This document shows, in pieces, positions 48,101-60,699 of a DNA stretch of 64,000 nt. The notes beneath the pieces are model-generated. The model ran no database searches and was not told where the DNA came from. It was given only the letters and a program-made list of their open reading frames with translations. Source of the DNA: Echinococcus granulosus (lineage: Eukaryota > Platyhelminthes > Cestoda > Cyclophyllidea > Taeniidae); contig NW_020170409.1 in the NCBI RefSeq assembly GCF_000524195.1, forward strand, positions 795,004 through 859,003. The letters are read 5' to 3'. The position numbers and the translations under genes were made by a program. Every line of letters begins with the position of its first letter. Within the stretch, counting starts at the first letter, position 1.

Positions 48101-51055
48101 TTACTTCTGTTGCCTGCTGTTACTGCTTTTCTAAATTTTCGCTACTTGGCCCATTCCAACGTCATTCCAGAAGACCGTGTGAACCATCAACAGTTCACTT
48201 TTTTCTGACAAAATTTTAGATTCTACTAATTTTTGGGAAAATCCTAAAAAGATGCGAAAATTTGTCTCAAGATGCGAACTCACCCTAATTGGCAGTAATT
48301 TTGGCGACACCTCGTAGCGTTAATATATCCTCTAAGTTCGATTTCGAAATAGGAATCTTACTCTAAAAGAATGCTTAAATCCCCGCTGTTTTAAAATTAG
48401 ATCATTTTGCATTGAAGCTTCACGAGGGTAGGAGTGATCAATGTCTGGTTATAAAGTTTGATTATTCGGAAGGCAGCCCTAAAATTAACGGTAATTTACA
48501 CTTAAAGCAAACATTTTTTCACAATCATTAGCAATCAGAAGGGTAAGTGCACTTTTTTTTACTTCAAGCAGATTAAATTTGCCACATCTAATTTGTTCTG
48601 AGCGCAGAGTTAAATGAATGGTGTCGTAAAGGGCGAAATCAAGTTGTCCTTTTAAAACATTGTGAGAGTTCATTGTAAACAAATATTCCCAGCAGTACGA
48701 ATTCCTCTAAAAAGAGAGGCTTACAAGTGCAATTTATGCAAATTCTGTGTTCGGCTGGAATTTGCATTCCATTTTTCATTCTGTCGAGCAATTGTCCGTA
48801 ACCTTGGCCAGCTTGTCGGTATATAGGGCGGACAATTTTTCCAACTAATGAGTCTACGTGTCTTCAGATTGGAAGAAAGATACCTGCTTAAAGTGGTGTT
48901 TGAACCTTATAAAAATTCAGGAAGAAGGAACATTGTAGTTATTCCATCCAGAGAAAAGGAAGACGAGAGTTTGTTGCTGCCGTTACTGCTTTTTGAATTT
49001 GAGCTAAGTGCCTTATTCTAATGTCATTCCAGGGGACTGTGTAAAATGCTAACGATCAACGACAAGCAGATAAAATATTGAATTTTTACTACCTTATTAT
49101 AAAAACTCCAAAAAGTTGAGGCAAAATTACTTTGTTTTTACACTTTAGGTGTGAACTATGCGTTCTAAGGGGAAGCTGTTTAAGGAGCATTGGGTCGAAC
49201 TCACCATATTTGGCAATACCTCATCGTGCTGTTGTGTCTTCAGGGTGCGGTTTAAAAAGAGCAATCTTCTCTTAAAGTTCCCAGGGAATTCTTAAATACT
49301 GCTGCTTAAGGTCGAGTCATTTAATATCGATGTATCACGGAAATAGAAATAAAAAATTTTTTTATCGTGACTAATCGGAAGGAATTTTTAAAAAGTAATG
49401 GTGATGTACACTTAAAATGAAAATTTCCCACGATCTGCTACCAGCAGGGTAAGAGTGCATTCCCTACTTGGGACAGTTTGGATGGATTAAGTCGGATTCG
49501 TTTCGATTGCAGAGGTAAATGTATATTTCCCCGGACCTCAAGTGTGTCATAGGTGGGAAAAGCAAATTATTCTCTTAGGAATAGAGGAAACGGTTAGACA
49601 AAATATTTATGGTGATGGAGATTTGTCTTGAAGGAGAAGGTTTTAAGTACGCTTTATTGAAAGTAGTTTTTTTGTAAGGAGGATTAGTTGTATTTTTGTT
49701 GCCACTTCTCATAGATCCACCTAGGTGAAGCAAGCATTACAATTCTTATTTGCTACAAACTTCAAAATAAATTTCTTGCCTGCACATTCCAACTTTTCCT
49801 GTATTATTTCACCGTTAGTTGATTCCTCTTTTTCCCTAATACTTTCCACACCGGGATAGTCTTTGCGGGCTGTAGAGGGACGCCTTTTAACCTTTTTTTC
49901 TGGACAAATGCACAAATTATCCTCTCAAAGTGATATCAACAAGTATTTTTAATGACCTTTTTTGTTTAGCCACATATACACTTGATCTTCCCAAAGGATT
50001 TGTGAAAGTTGTGATTACAACCAACGCCAGGGTCCCTTTAAGGAAAAATTTGTCGCTGGAGCTCAAGTGTTGCATTTCTTAAAATAGGACACCAACACCT
50101 GCACTACCGAAATGAATAATTCGACAACTGTTTGCAAACTAAAATATACAACTCTTCTCAAAATAAAAATATTTTACAACCGCTTCATCAATTTTAATGC
50201 CTGACCCAACTCGTTTGCGATACAATTCTGCGCAACACTTATCCATAAAACCACGAGGAATATGTATGTCACATATTTGTGGCACTATTTAAACACATTC
50301 GTAACTTCTTACAGCGTGGAACTTTTCACGTTCTAGTCCATCGGTAGCATCATTTGTGCTGTCATAAGTGAGAAGCTGAAGGGCCACTGGACTCTCCTCT
50401 ACGGCATTTGCGGCAGCATTTGTCTCTTCGGTAAGTTAAAACTGAAAAAAATGCCGCTGTGTTAGGCAGGGAATGCACTTAAGCCCTCAGAATTTTTTGA
50501 ATACTTAGGTACTTTTCTTCTACAAAATTAACGCTTTTCTGCGTTAAATGAATTCATATTTTTTTGTGATCTTCAAATAAATTTTATTGTAGACCTAAAA
50601 ATACTATTTGGAATCTACAACTACAATGCCTGTATCATGAGCTACCTTTTCTCCTTAAGTCTAGAAACTTCACATTAGGGTAGAACATCTCCACAGCCAA
50701 AAAAATGGATTCCTCTCTGTTCAGTCGCCTTGAATAAAGTGTCAAACGTGTTGCAATGACACCATGGTCAATGAGCGATTTCACCAAATGTTGGTTTGTG
50801 AAAATGCGGTTGTTTCGTTGTCATACGGAAAAAAGTGTTAAATATAAGTTTTGAAAAAAACCAGCGGATGTTTCTCTGACTAACACTCCACTGGTTATTT
50901 CTTATTTAGCTCTATTCATAACATTTTGGATTGTGGATCCCTTCATTGCCAAGCGCGCAAACGTCTGTTCTCCTTGTGTAAGTCTACTTCAAAAGCTTCA
51001 GCCGCGTGTTCCCATCGCAGAGCCAGAATCCGGACCGACGACATCCACTGCGTGA
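39124..51055 (+). CDS. Major facilitator superfamily transporter, oxalate/formate antiporter-like
   Basis: OFA-type carriers move small organic anions such as oxalate, formate or other monocarboxylates through a 12-helix membrane protein. Model exons: 39124-39211, 39244-39557, 39630-39760, 39832-39958, 40041-40076, 40145-40221, 40297-40413, 43641-43752, 44180-44302, 46023-46241, 50337-50430, 50910-51055; phases agree; 527 aa plus a missing first exon. Blocks typical of the group: IGGILIHFSYGHFYTIGNLAP, DPGSAVWISAIALAMQGISM, GGAILPKIGYRAVVIIGS, LGFGFGLSYAIIFSVAGSWF, LDRVPIAFLLLGGSLAALQL, LQTLRRHEFYLLWIVMLSN, VATASSLFNSGGRIAWG (second-half GRI-WG motif) and MPAATSRIFG. Exons 5-7 encode a hydrophilic loop between the two six-helix halves. 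Intron lengths range from 32 nt to 4.1 kb. The first exon was not found: the frame before GCATTTAAC is closed by a TAG. The exact substrate cannot be told from sequence. Confidence 0.85.
40414..43640 (+). other. Transporter intron 7 (3.2 kb)
   Basis: From GTAAGA to CCAACCTAG. Frames inside, for example the 132-codon one at 42406, show no family resemblance and the flanking exons join in phase, so it is treated as intron. Confidence 0.55.
47915..48617. repeat. Tandem duplication, unit 1
   Basis: Shares ordered blocks with 48774-49522 at a period of about 859 bases, including ATTGTCCGT near the start, TTATTCCATCC, GTCATTCCAG, ATTCGGAAGG-like, and a GCAGAG-TTAAATG end. Substitutions and indels are many, so the duplication is old. 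A 101-codon frame at 47914 is not kept in unit 2. Confidence 0.6.
48774..49522. repeat. Tandem duplication, unit 2
   Basis: Second unit; see the blocks listed for unit 1. No open frame is shared with unit 1, so it is probably noncoding repeat DNA or a very old element. Confidence 0.6.
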
Positions 51056-51368
51056 AAACGTCTTTACCGCCCGCACATTTACGCTTTGCTTCGACCTTGA
51101 TGTGATGGTCCCCTTTCCCCCCTCCTCATTCTGTACACTCTAGTTTATCTATTACTGTCATCACCTACTGTCATCTGCTCCTCACCTCGTTCCTTTAATT
51201 AGCACTACAGCAGCGTTTTGATCATTTCCCGTCTTCCGTCTGCTTTTACCTTAGTCATTTGAGGATGCTAAGCCAGCCGCCTCATGCGCTTTTGCAGGCC
51301 CATAGCAAACCCGATGATTGTTTACCTCATTGACTTACTTTTTCTCCATTACTCTACGTAATTTCTTC

Positions 51369-51374
51369 AATAAA
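51369..51374 (+). terminator. Poly(A) signal AATAAA
   Basis: AATAAA about 315 nt after the stop of the transporter gene; a plausible 3' end. Confidence 0.5.
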
Positions 51375-54300
51375 TCAACTACTTTTGATTGAGACTTCAT
51401 TTCTTCATTTAATTGTTTTTACGTATCCAATACTACGGTATAGATTATAAGTTGAAAAATATTCCGAACAGCTCACAATTCTAAGACTGTTCTAAATATT
51501 TAGCACATAAAGCACCAAAGTGGGGAATGTTGCCGTTGCTCTCTCTGTTTACATAGAGCCAATATGTGAGCAGCCATTGGTGCATCTACGTCCCTAGAGG
51601 ATTTTCGTACGGAAAATAACATTTAGTCAGCAAAAAGGACTTTAAACGCGGCTTGTAAGGCTGTACGAAATCAACTTAGCCTCAAGCTGAGCTCTTACCT
51701 TAGACGAACAGACACTTAGAATCGCATGAAGGCGGTTCAGAAAATTCTACGCAAAATCCGGCCGTAACTCATCACCATGGCTCCTCATAAGTTAGAGACC
51801 TGTAAGAAGCTACACAATTCTATGGTCCTCCTATTTTTGGATTTCTGTTCAATTTTAGTTGAAATGGCGGTAATTTAAGTTCGACAGCTTCATAACCGGC
51901 GATGGTATCAGCTCCAAAGCTGCGGGAACGCTGTGTACAGTCTTCATAGGATTTTGTGGAGGTGGAATCTGATTTTGTGATGATTAGCTAGACGTTAATG
52001 TATTTTGTTCAGAGAGACCCTTATCCCTCACCGTTACCAAAAAAGTTCATTCAAGAATGGGCTAATGTGGTAAGAGCAACTTCTCAGTACTGTTAAATCG
52101 CACGACGAAACATCTCGTTTCTATCTACATCACCTGGGACAGTAATAAGGGATAAATCAGTAGGTTTCATGCCCCGTGCATGGGCTCTTCGCTTCTCCCA
52201 CGTATGTGATAAGAATGGACTGTTCACTTTGCATTGTTTGCTGAGTTACTGACTTCTGGATTTCATTCCAACATTCCTTAAGGGAACAAACAAATCATTA
52301 GCTTTATCCCAACATATCGCTCATCACCTATGCCACATTTCTAAAGCAGCACTTCACGCCTACGGGCTTGCGCTCGCTTCGCGTGTTGGGTGGACTGCGG
52401 ACGCAACTATTCACTTTGAATGCCTTGCTGAGGGCCAAGCACTTACAATTGTGGTCCGCCTACTCAATACCATAAAATTTGAAGATGCAGAGCGAAACGA
52501 CTTCCCTTTTTTGTCAGTTTCCTTCTTCCTCTTCCTCCTATTTCTCATCTTTGTCTTCTTGCGGAACAGGCAGTCATCCGGAGGAGTTTTATTTTTATTA
52601 GACGAGGAAGTGCACCACCTCATATAGCACACTGCCTTTCTCAAAACTCACCCTTATGATAATCACACATCGTACAATGAGGTGGGAGGCGAGGAGTAGG
52701 ACACTGCCCCTTCCCCGGCTTCATCCTCCGTACAGACCTCAGAATACAAATTTACTGTGTAATTGTTACCCATTCCTGGTGCTAAACTATCACATAATCA
52801 TAAATGAAATGGGCTGGACAGCTAAGAAATAACAGTGGGATAAAAATGTGTTGCTTCTTTCATTGTGATTTGATTTAGATTGTGCTCATAAGTTCCAAGG
52901 AATCTAACGAGTATACTCCTACCTTTATAAGATTAAAGAAACTCGTCTAAATTAAGTATTAAAAATAAAGTGACCTAAATTTTGAGTTCTGCTAGATTTT
53001 AAGCTTCTCGAAATTCGTCCTCGTTGCAAACAACGTAAAACCTTTTCGTGGTTAGGAGAGGTCTCCCTTCGTTGATTTCGTATAGATCCTAGTAGGTTAA
53101 TTTTGTTAATTAGAAGCTGTCATATTTTCGTAAACCCTTGGGGTTCAAGGGTGAGTTACTTGTCGCAGATATAATACACTTTACCTTTTTAAATATAAAG
53201 CAATTGAAGAGAAGCACTAGCCAACGAAAATCTACTTTAGAGCTAATGTCGACCAAGTTATTGCAAACAATAATAACTACTTTAGACAGGCGACACTTCC
53301 ACCCTCCTCAATGGCTTTCCTCCTCCCCCGTAAGACAATGGATTCAGCTTATGTGAACTCCACGTGCCTGCCTCCACTGTAGGAACAGCGGAGATGGGCA
53401 AACATATAGGAATCACAAGGCAGGCGGTTTGCTGTCCATACTGACAAGCAATCTGTTTGTATCTGCCGCACTGTTTATCTGAAAAAGAGGAAACACCTCA
53501 TCCAACATTGCTGTGACATCGGTTGGGGGGAGGGGGTAACGTGTGTCGCATATTAGCCCAGAGCCCTAGCGGAACGCAAAGCCACAATCTCGAAAAGTTG
53601 CTAAAAAAATTGCTGTTGTTTCTAAAAGTGATTGGTCACTATGAATAATTCATATGGCTCATAGCTTAAATATCTGATTCGGTATTTAGAAAAATAAGCA
53701 TTATAGCTGATTACTGTAGCGTCTTGCCAGATTAGAAAGCGCAAATCCAAAGTATCCTTCTGCAGCACTTTGTTCTGTAATTGCTCTTTGCGGCTTTAAT
53801 TATAAATCTGATCTTTTATTTGGCTGAGCTAAATAGCTAGATTGCGATTTTAAATTTGCCAATTGCCGTCAATTCTATTCTATGAGGTTGGTTTAAAACT
53901 TCTTTCTTATTGTCTAAATGAAGCGCAATAACGCGGCGCACTTCAACAAATTCGGTCAGCATGAGACAGCATGTATCGTTCTCTTCATGAAAACAGATTT
54001 AAAACAGCCACTGGAACCAAACACTTTTGAGCCACATTCTTACCCGAGTTCTGCGTTGGGTAATACGTTGGCCGTTTGTTTAACTCTCCGTTTAAGTAAT
54101 GGGACACTAAGGGGCTCCCCCATCGTACATCCACCTGAGGGGGCTTGACCTTTGGGCTGGGCCAGTACCACCCAGTCAACCCTGAGTGTTGTGTCTTCTT
54201 TCATCTTTGTGAAAGTCTTTGAACTCTATAGTTGTACCAGCCAGTCCTCCTTTAAACCGCAATATCAAAGGTGGTTCAAAAAGCCCTAACAAGAATCCCT

Positions 54301-55734
54301 TGCCCATGAATAGTATTTTTTTTTCTATTAATTATGATTTCAATGCATTTCTATTGTCTACTCTTTACAAAATTAGGAAACAAATAGGTTTTCTTACCTC
54401 TGGCTTGAAATGGACCTCTTTCTTCCCTCTCAAGTGACTAGCATTAGTGATCAATTTCAAACCTGAGATCTTTGAAAGAGTTCTCGCTTGTCCACTTCGT
54501 AAGACATTTGTTCCAGTTTATTTGTTTCTTTGTTTATCTGGGCCATTTTGAGGTGGACTGACTGTTTTTGATGTTTTTGACGCATCTCTTGCTGGACTAA
54601 AATATGGACGCATTCTATTCTATTTATATGGCTGATTGATTCTTTCTTTTCTCTGAGGTAATTGTTTGCCTAAGTCATATATTTCTAGCAGCGTTACACA
54701 TAAAAAAGGACTTGACATTGCGGAGATGTCGATGATTCCCACTGTATTTTAATTCCATCTTTGTCATGGTATACCTTGTAGCGAATTCGGGTGATTAAAC
54801 AGGATCTGACAACTAGAACGATTATCTGAGTGGATAAATATTTACCCCAGAATGATCAGTATGTGCCTTATTACGGTCTTGAGGGAAAATCAGTCATTAA
54901 GGCGCACGAAACGTTCGGCTTATTTGAAGTTATGTCTGCTGCACCTTTGTTATTCTCTTCATATCAGGAAGATCTTGTGTTTGCTTTGCTATTCCGGACA
55001 CGGCCAATCCGGTTGCAATGCCATTTGGCACAGCGATTTGCCTTCAACTGATAGCGTGTGTCACGTGCACGTGACGCTGATAACGAACGAATCACCAGCG
55101 CCGACTTTAAGAGTTACGTGCAGAATATTACAAATTTCATTTAAGTTAAATGAAATTGCGACTTGAAGTATTTCTTCTGCTGTGACGATGTACATGGGAG
55201 ATCGGAGAGGTCTCAGCCAGATTAGCGTGCCCTTTAATGTTCTTGGCAGAAAAACAATGCCTTTCTTCCACCTGGGGTCATGAAGTCAGACTGCAAATTT
55301 GACTTAATTTACATAAATTCTGCCACTGATTTGCATATGACAATTTAATTTGCTTACGCAATATGCTAATGGATACCCGCCAGCAGACTTTGGGTCGCTT
55401 TCACTACTCCCGAGTCTTTTTTATGGTAAAAAGTTAACAAATGAATGGACAAACAGACGTCTACTGTAAGAGTCTCCGTTCCTCTGATTTACTTTTTTGA
55501 AGACACTATATGAATTCTTTGAAGTGATCTTGATGGCCTTTTGAGCATAGACTTTTCCAGAAAATAGAGTTCTGCTTCCGTATTACAACACTCTAGGTCC
55601 TCTAAAAGGATTTAATAAGTTCGGTGAGAAACTGGAATTTACGCATTAAATTTTATAGCGTAAAAGCTTTTATCGTATTACCTCCCCTAAACACCGCTGA
55701 GAAAATATGCACATTATTGCAAAGTTGCGGCACC
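51375..55734. other. Intergenic, nothing recognised
   Basis: No conserved frame. It contains a 16-bp perfect palindrome at 55060-55075 and GC-richer patches near 52340-52640 and 53270-53590 that I cannot assign. Confidence 0.4.
55060..55075. promoter_or_regulatory. Perfect 16-bp palindrome with two E-boxes
   Basis: GTCACGTGCACGTGAC reads the same on both strands and holds two CACGTG E-boxes sharing a CGTG overlap region. This would suit a bHLH factor pair, but there is no gene start known nearby. Confidence 0.35.
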
Positions 55735-56005
55735 TGATTTGAAGGGTGCAGAAGGTTAACCAAGGGGCGGGCCGGAGTGGACGCGCAAGAGGAGAGGGGG
55801 GTTATGTAATACTTCTGCTGTTTAACATTTGGTTTTGATTGTGTGACTATTTAGTGCTCTGCAGTTATGCTTCTGTAAAGTGGCGTGGCTTATGGACCAT
55901 GCCAGTAGCTCCTAGGTCCTTCTGTACGCCAGCAATACATAATCTACCCGGGTTTTATTTCACCTTTCGTCTCCAAGAGGGTCTTGAGACGCTACAGAGC
56001 TGCAG
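55735..56005 (+). repeat. Interspersed repeat, copy 2 of 5 (long form)
   Basis: Matches the copy at 62725-62995 over about 260 bases, including an upstream part (GTTAACCAAGG, GCCGGAG, AAGAGGAGAG) that the shorter copies lack or have lost, then the common block with CTTCTGTACGCCAGCAATACA. Confidence 0.55.
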
Positions 56006-56314
56006 ATTTGAAGGATATAATACACAAATACAACAGATCTGAACTTAGAAGAACACATTCAAACAAAATAATAAAGTGCAAAAGAAGTATAGATTAAAAT
56101 TGTTGAAACCATTATTACTTCATTTCCACTGAAGCGGTGTTAATTTTCCCGACCAGTAGATAAGAACATCAGTAATTAGATTGTGGTTAAACCGGAAGCC
56201 ATTAACCGCCTTTATCTGGGATGAGAAAACATCAACATCCGGCAAATTAATCATAGTCCGTCTTGGTTCCTTTTTTTAGTCTAGCTTTTTCGTTAGGCAA
56301 CTACAAATTCTAGG

Positions 56315-56628
56315 AGTACAAGTAGTCTCAAACCAAAGACATCCCTTGGTTTTAAATTTAACCAATCTGTTTGTGATGCCAACATCACTGATCAAGTGAT
56401 AAAGAGTGCGTGGTACGAGTTCTCAAACGATTTCCGGGTAAGCTCTCTCAAATACGTCTAGTCAGTCCTTTATGCTAAGTATCCAATCAACAAGGAAATT
56501 TTACAGGGACTGTGTGTCCTCAACATTGCCTGCATAAAGTCGTACTATATTATTCACGCACTCATTGGAATGAACACTAATGGCAATGCAAAACTGACTT
56601 TTCGATTCAGTATCCCTATATTCTTAGC
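56315..56628 (+). repeat. Foldback inverted repeat, left arm
   Basis: Closely matches the reverse complement of 57060-57338, including an identical run over the CTAAGTATCCAATCAACAAG block and the next hundred bases. About 35 extra bases sit in this arm. Spacer between arms is about 430 bases. Confidence 0.8.
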
Positions 56629-57059
56629 AAAAATAAACCGTGAACTCTGGAGGGAAAACAAATGATCAAATTAGTACAGTAAATATTTATTTCCACGAAC
56701 CCAAATAACTTTTGTCCTTTGTACAATCAACCACGCCCGTGAACCAGGTGTTTTTCGACACTTGGAATACCAATTTATAGTCCGCTTGTTTCCTCCTGCA
56801 AAATTTAGAAAACATAGGAATGCTAGTATTTGCTTAAATAGTCTTGGCTGACCTGCAACACAACGTAAATAAGCTCAACTACCCTTTTAACTAAATTTAC
56901 ATCTAATTGGTTACCGAACAGCCTAATTGAATGTGACAGCGACTAATCCGCTCACGTTGTTTTCGCATGCACTCAATTAACCACTTGGTGTCCCGTTTTC
57001 ATCAAACTTTCAATGCCGCTTCCACTTCCATCAATAACTTTACAATCTATCTTTGTCTT

Positions 57060-57338
57060 CAGAGAAAACAGGGGTACTGAATCGAAAAGTCAGTTTTGCA
57101 TTGCCATTAGTGTTCATTCCAATGAGTGCGTGAATAATATAGTACGACTTTATGCAGGTGATGTTGAGGACACACAGTCCCTGTAAAATTTCCTTGTTGA
57201 TTGGATACTTAGCATAAGGCATTTTTTTGCGAACTCGTACCACGTGCCCTTTATCAGTTGATCAGTGATATTGGCATCACAAAGAGATCGGTTGAATTTA
57301 AAACCAAGGAATGTCTTTGGTTTGAGACTAATTGTACT
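57060..57338 (-). repeat. Foldback inverted repeat, right arm
   Basis: Inverted partner of 56315-56628. On the minus strand it keeps a 67-codon frame (57243-57040) whose left-arm counterpart is broken by an in-frame stop further upstream, suggesting that the arms derive from a once-coding repeat. Confidence 0.8.
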
Positions 57339-57388
57339 TTTTCAGCTTTTGAACAACTGATGTTATAGTTAACTAGGCAGTTCAGGTA

Positions 57389-58250
57389 TTGGTGCCAGTA
57401 AAGTATCAAAACTGTGGTGTTCACTTTCCCTATGAAAGCATGATAGTGGAAGCAGTAATGGCCAGATCGTTTAAAACGCTGTACTACTTAAAGCACGTTC
57501 GCGATAAAGCCGAAGGTGCCAATGAAGTTAAGGCTCACTTTATCAAAAGACAGACACATGAAAAGTCGTTATCTTTTGGACAAAAGTACATAACAAGATT
57601 TGGACATTTTTGTGGAGTTCATAGACTAATGCAACAACTCTGGGTATGTGGGTATGTGCGTACATCACAATATAAAAGAGAGAATGAATACTTTGCCCCA
57701 AAAAGCTTAGTCACAGCGGTTGCATTAGTCCAATTCATTCCCAAAAAATTTCCAGTGGATATTGTTGGCATTGACAATATGGGTCCTCTTAGTTATGGCG
57801 GACTACTTTACGACACCACATTGGCAAGGTAATGGACTAATCGGACAAGCGCAGGTTTTAACTAGGAATGCGCAACCACAAAGTTGCGATTTATGGCTTG
57901 GACGGTGCCTTCTTGTGTACGGGCTACTGTCTATACATCGATCAGCACTTCATCGTTCAAGATGCTCACTGGTCGTAAAATGAGTGTGTCTTTGCAAATT
58001 TATCAAACACGGGATTAACAACCCACAATGTCTCAGAGTATGTACTACGACTAAAAGAAGCGATTAGACAAATTCTCAACGTATCGTGGGACCGCATACG
58101 ACGGTCGTATATCAGGCAGAAGAGATATCGCAACAAACACAGTCGGCCTAACGCCTACCGAGAAGGATACCTAGCGGAGCTGCCATTGCTGTTTTCGAAG
58201 TACCACCGACCCACTTCCGTTGTAATTAACTTAAAAATATGACCCGCTTC
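57389..58250 (+). mobile_element. Decayed LTR-type retroelement, integrase region
   Basis: The frame at 57389-57832 ends in a block with a D-x-x-G-I-D-x-x-G-P-L pattern like the start of the Ty3/gypsy integrase core. After frame shifts, a basic block near 58040-58200 (R-x-x-QKRYRNK, then Y-x-E-G-Y) resembles the integrase C-terminal region. Frames are broken by stops, so the copy is dead. No LTRs were identified. Fragmentary match; other retroelement classes are possible. Confidence 0.45.
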
Positions 58251-58399
58251 CTTAAACAGGATTAAAACCAGTGTTAATTGCACAAGTTGTTTGTGTTTAT
58301 TGCTTACGGTACATGTTTTGCGAATTCTCTGTTCCAAAAACAACAACACTGGTTTATTTGTTAAGGTCTCGGAATTATGGCCAACTATTGGTACAACAG

Positions 58400-60268
58400 A
58401 ATGCAGAGGAATGTGAGGGGCACGAGTTGGTTTTTTTTTGTACCTCGGCTAATGAATCACGTAAAAGGCAAAAGTGGCGGGCCATCGGAATAGCAAAAGA
58501 AGCAAGCCTTAAGTGGACCTAAATTTAATAGTTTCAACTGTGACGGCCATTAGTAGCATGCAAGTTAATGAACTGATGGGTCACTTATTTTCGTGGTGAT
58601 TTCTCAGTAGCTAAAATATTACAAAATGAAACTTGATGTTTCCTTTTCTAGTTCCATTTCCTCATGCTATTCAGCGTATGAAGTAAGAATAAAAATTATG
58701 TTTAAAGTCTTGATGCCCTCAAGGGCAAACATAATCAAGGAAGATGGCAATGATTCTTCGTTCGTGATTAGATATTACTTCCAATTGCATCGCTTACCTT
58801 TCACACATTTTCAAAGGCATATTTTAATCGCTTTATCAAGTTTTTGGGCCTGTTTTATGGTCAAAATTCCTTCTTTTGATGGTTAATTAAATCAATTTGA
58901 GTTTAATACTTTTAAGCTAACTTTACGTCACTGAAACTGCAGTATGTGTAAATAACAGTTTGTTGGGCCAGAACAGCCTATTTTTAAACGTCCTTTGGTC
59001 TCTGTAGCATGGGATCCAACACACGAGATTTCGTGCCATCCTCTTGAGAGGAAATACCCTTAACTGCACGGCGTCGAGAGCACACAGCAATCAGCATCGG
59101 AATACGCATCGTTCTGATATTTGAAGTCTCTTAAGACTATTTTTACCATGGTGCACCTAATTCCGTTTTGAGAACCAAGTAACCTAGTGTCGTTTTCACA
59201 TTCAAAACGTCATCAACAATCAGGTAGCAATAGACATTAGTGAGTAGAAATAAGCAGCTCTTTTTTTCTCATACTTATAATAATATTAAGTATATGTGCT
59301 AACACTGCGTAGATCAGCGGCTGTTTCCCCTTCAATAGACCGATGTTTGCCATTTTGGCGAGACAAAAGTCCAAAAAAAGCCTAAATCACTCAATTATTT
59401 CTAAAATAAAATAAAAAAAACAGCATTTCTAATGCGCTGACTACCGCCTATCATAAACTGAGTGTTGTGGTTATCTGTTTGTGCCAACGGGTGGACAAGT
59501 CTAGGTGCTCGGTGGATCGCTTTTTTCTTGGCGTTCGTGTTTCTCGTGTTTGCGCACGTCCGAGTGTGTTGACACACGTCAAAAACCAGCCTCATCCTCC
59601 AATCTGCATGAGCATTATCTTTAAACCGCATCTGTTTCTTGTTAGGAGGGAAAATCCTCACTTTTGAAATGAAAAGTGCAGCTCTTAAAAGGAACAAGTT
59701 ATAACGGTGATGGCTAATTTATTCTTGTCAAATTAAAGTATCACGCAAAAGGCCACCTCTTTTCATTATGGAAAGGTTTTGCAGATTACTTGAATCAAGT
59801 ATAGTGATAACTATTGATACAACCCTAAAGGGAAGTAATTTAAAAAGACATGATAGAAGTTGCTCTTCAAATATTCTGCCGTACAATCTGAAGTGACTTA
59901 CAGTTTGCAAACTGCAGTTTAAATAATACGATTTTTAATCCGGACTAGCAAAAATCGTGTCTTTTCCAACTGTTGGGTAATGACCCTGAATAGCTTGCTT
60001 TGCGGACACACGAACGATCCATGGCAGATAAGAATCAACACGTCACCCATATAATGGGTTCACTGTGTAAATGCGTTCGTGAAGGAATTTTTCGCGGCCC
60101 CATGGGACGCTTGTTCGCTTTGTGTCAAATTGAGCTAGATGACAACATTTTTCGCACCATGCAAATAAAATTGTACATCTAAAAGCCTAAAAAGGGGCTC
60201 CGAAATTACTCAAATTTATACTTTGAGAACTCAAAATAAACTGACGCTGGATCTTTCACCTAAGCAAC
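58400..60268. other. Intergenic, nothing recognised
   Basis: Short frames only, none with family resemblance. Confidence 0.4.
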
Positions 60269-60650
60269 TTAAAGAAAAAGGTTGCGAGATTTCTGTCTAG
60301 CGCCACGAGCCCCACCACAAGTAGTTATAAAGCATTCCAGCAGAGAGAAAGATTTACTAATGACGTACAGAGGAGCAATATCGCCGCCTGCGCAGACTGA
60401 GGGTCTCATTGCAATACATGGTTGTATGGTTGTTCCCTTGAGGCGCGAAGTGGCCAATGTGTACAAACTCCGTGACTGAACAGACGACATTAATCGACAA
60501 GGCGAAAGCGATCTCGAACCGCTGTATCCACTTATCAAAATTATCAAATGAAAGGTTCTCCCATCTAGCCATTCTACACGTTCCATGGGTGCAAAGGCAG
60601 AGGCGAAAAAGAGAAATATCGTTGGTAAAAGAAATAGCAAATCCCTAGCA
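60269..60650 (-). mobile_element. Possible gag-like retroelement remnant
   Basis: On the minus strand a frame near 60572-60357 has an F-x-x-F-D-K-W-I-x-R-F-E block like the start of gag capsid regions in flatworm Ty3/gypsy elements. Overlapping frames suggest shifts. Weak evidence, one motif only. Confidence 0.3.
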
Positions 60651-60699
60651 GTATGGCGGATCTCGCTGTTTTTGATCCACTTGAAGTGCATTCCACCCT

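Larger units (their letters stand above)
46242..50336 (+). other. Transporter intron 10 (4.1 kb) carrying a tandem duplication
   Basis: From GTGAGT to TTCTAG. It contains the diverged duplicate units at 47915-48617 and 48774-49522; no exon was found inside. Confidence 0.55.
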
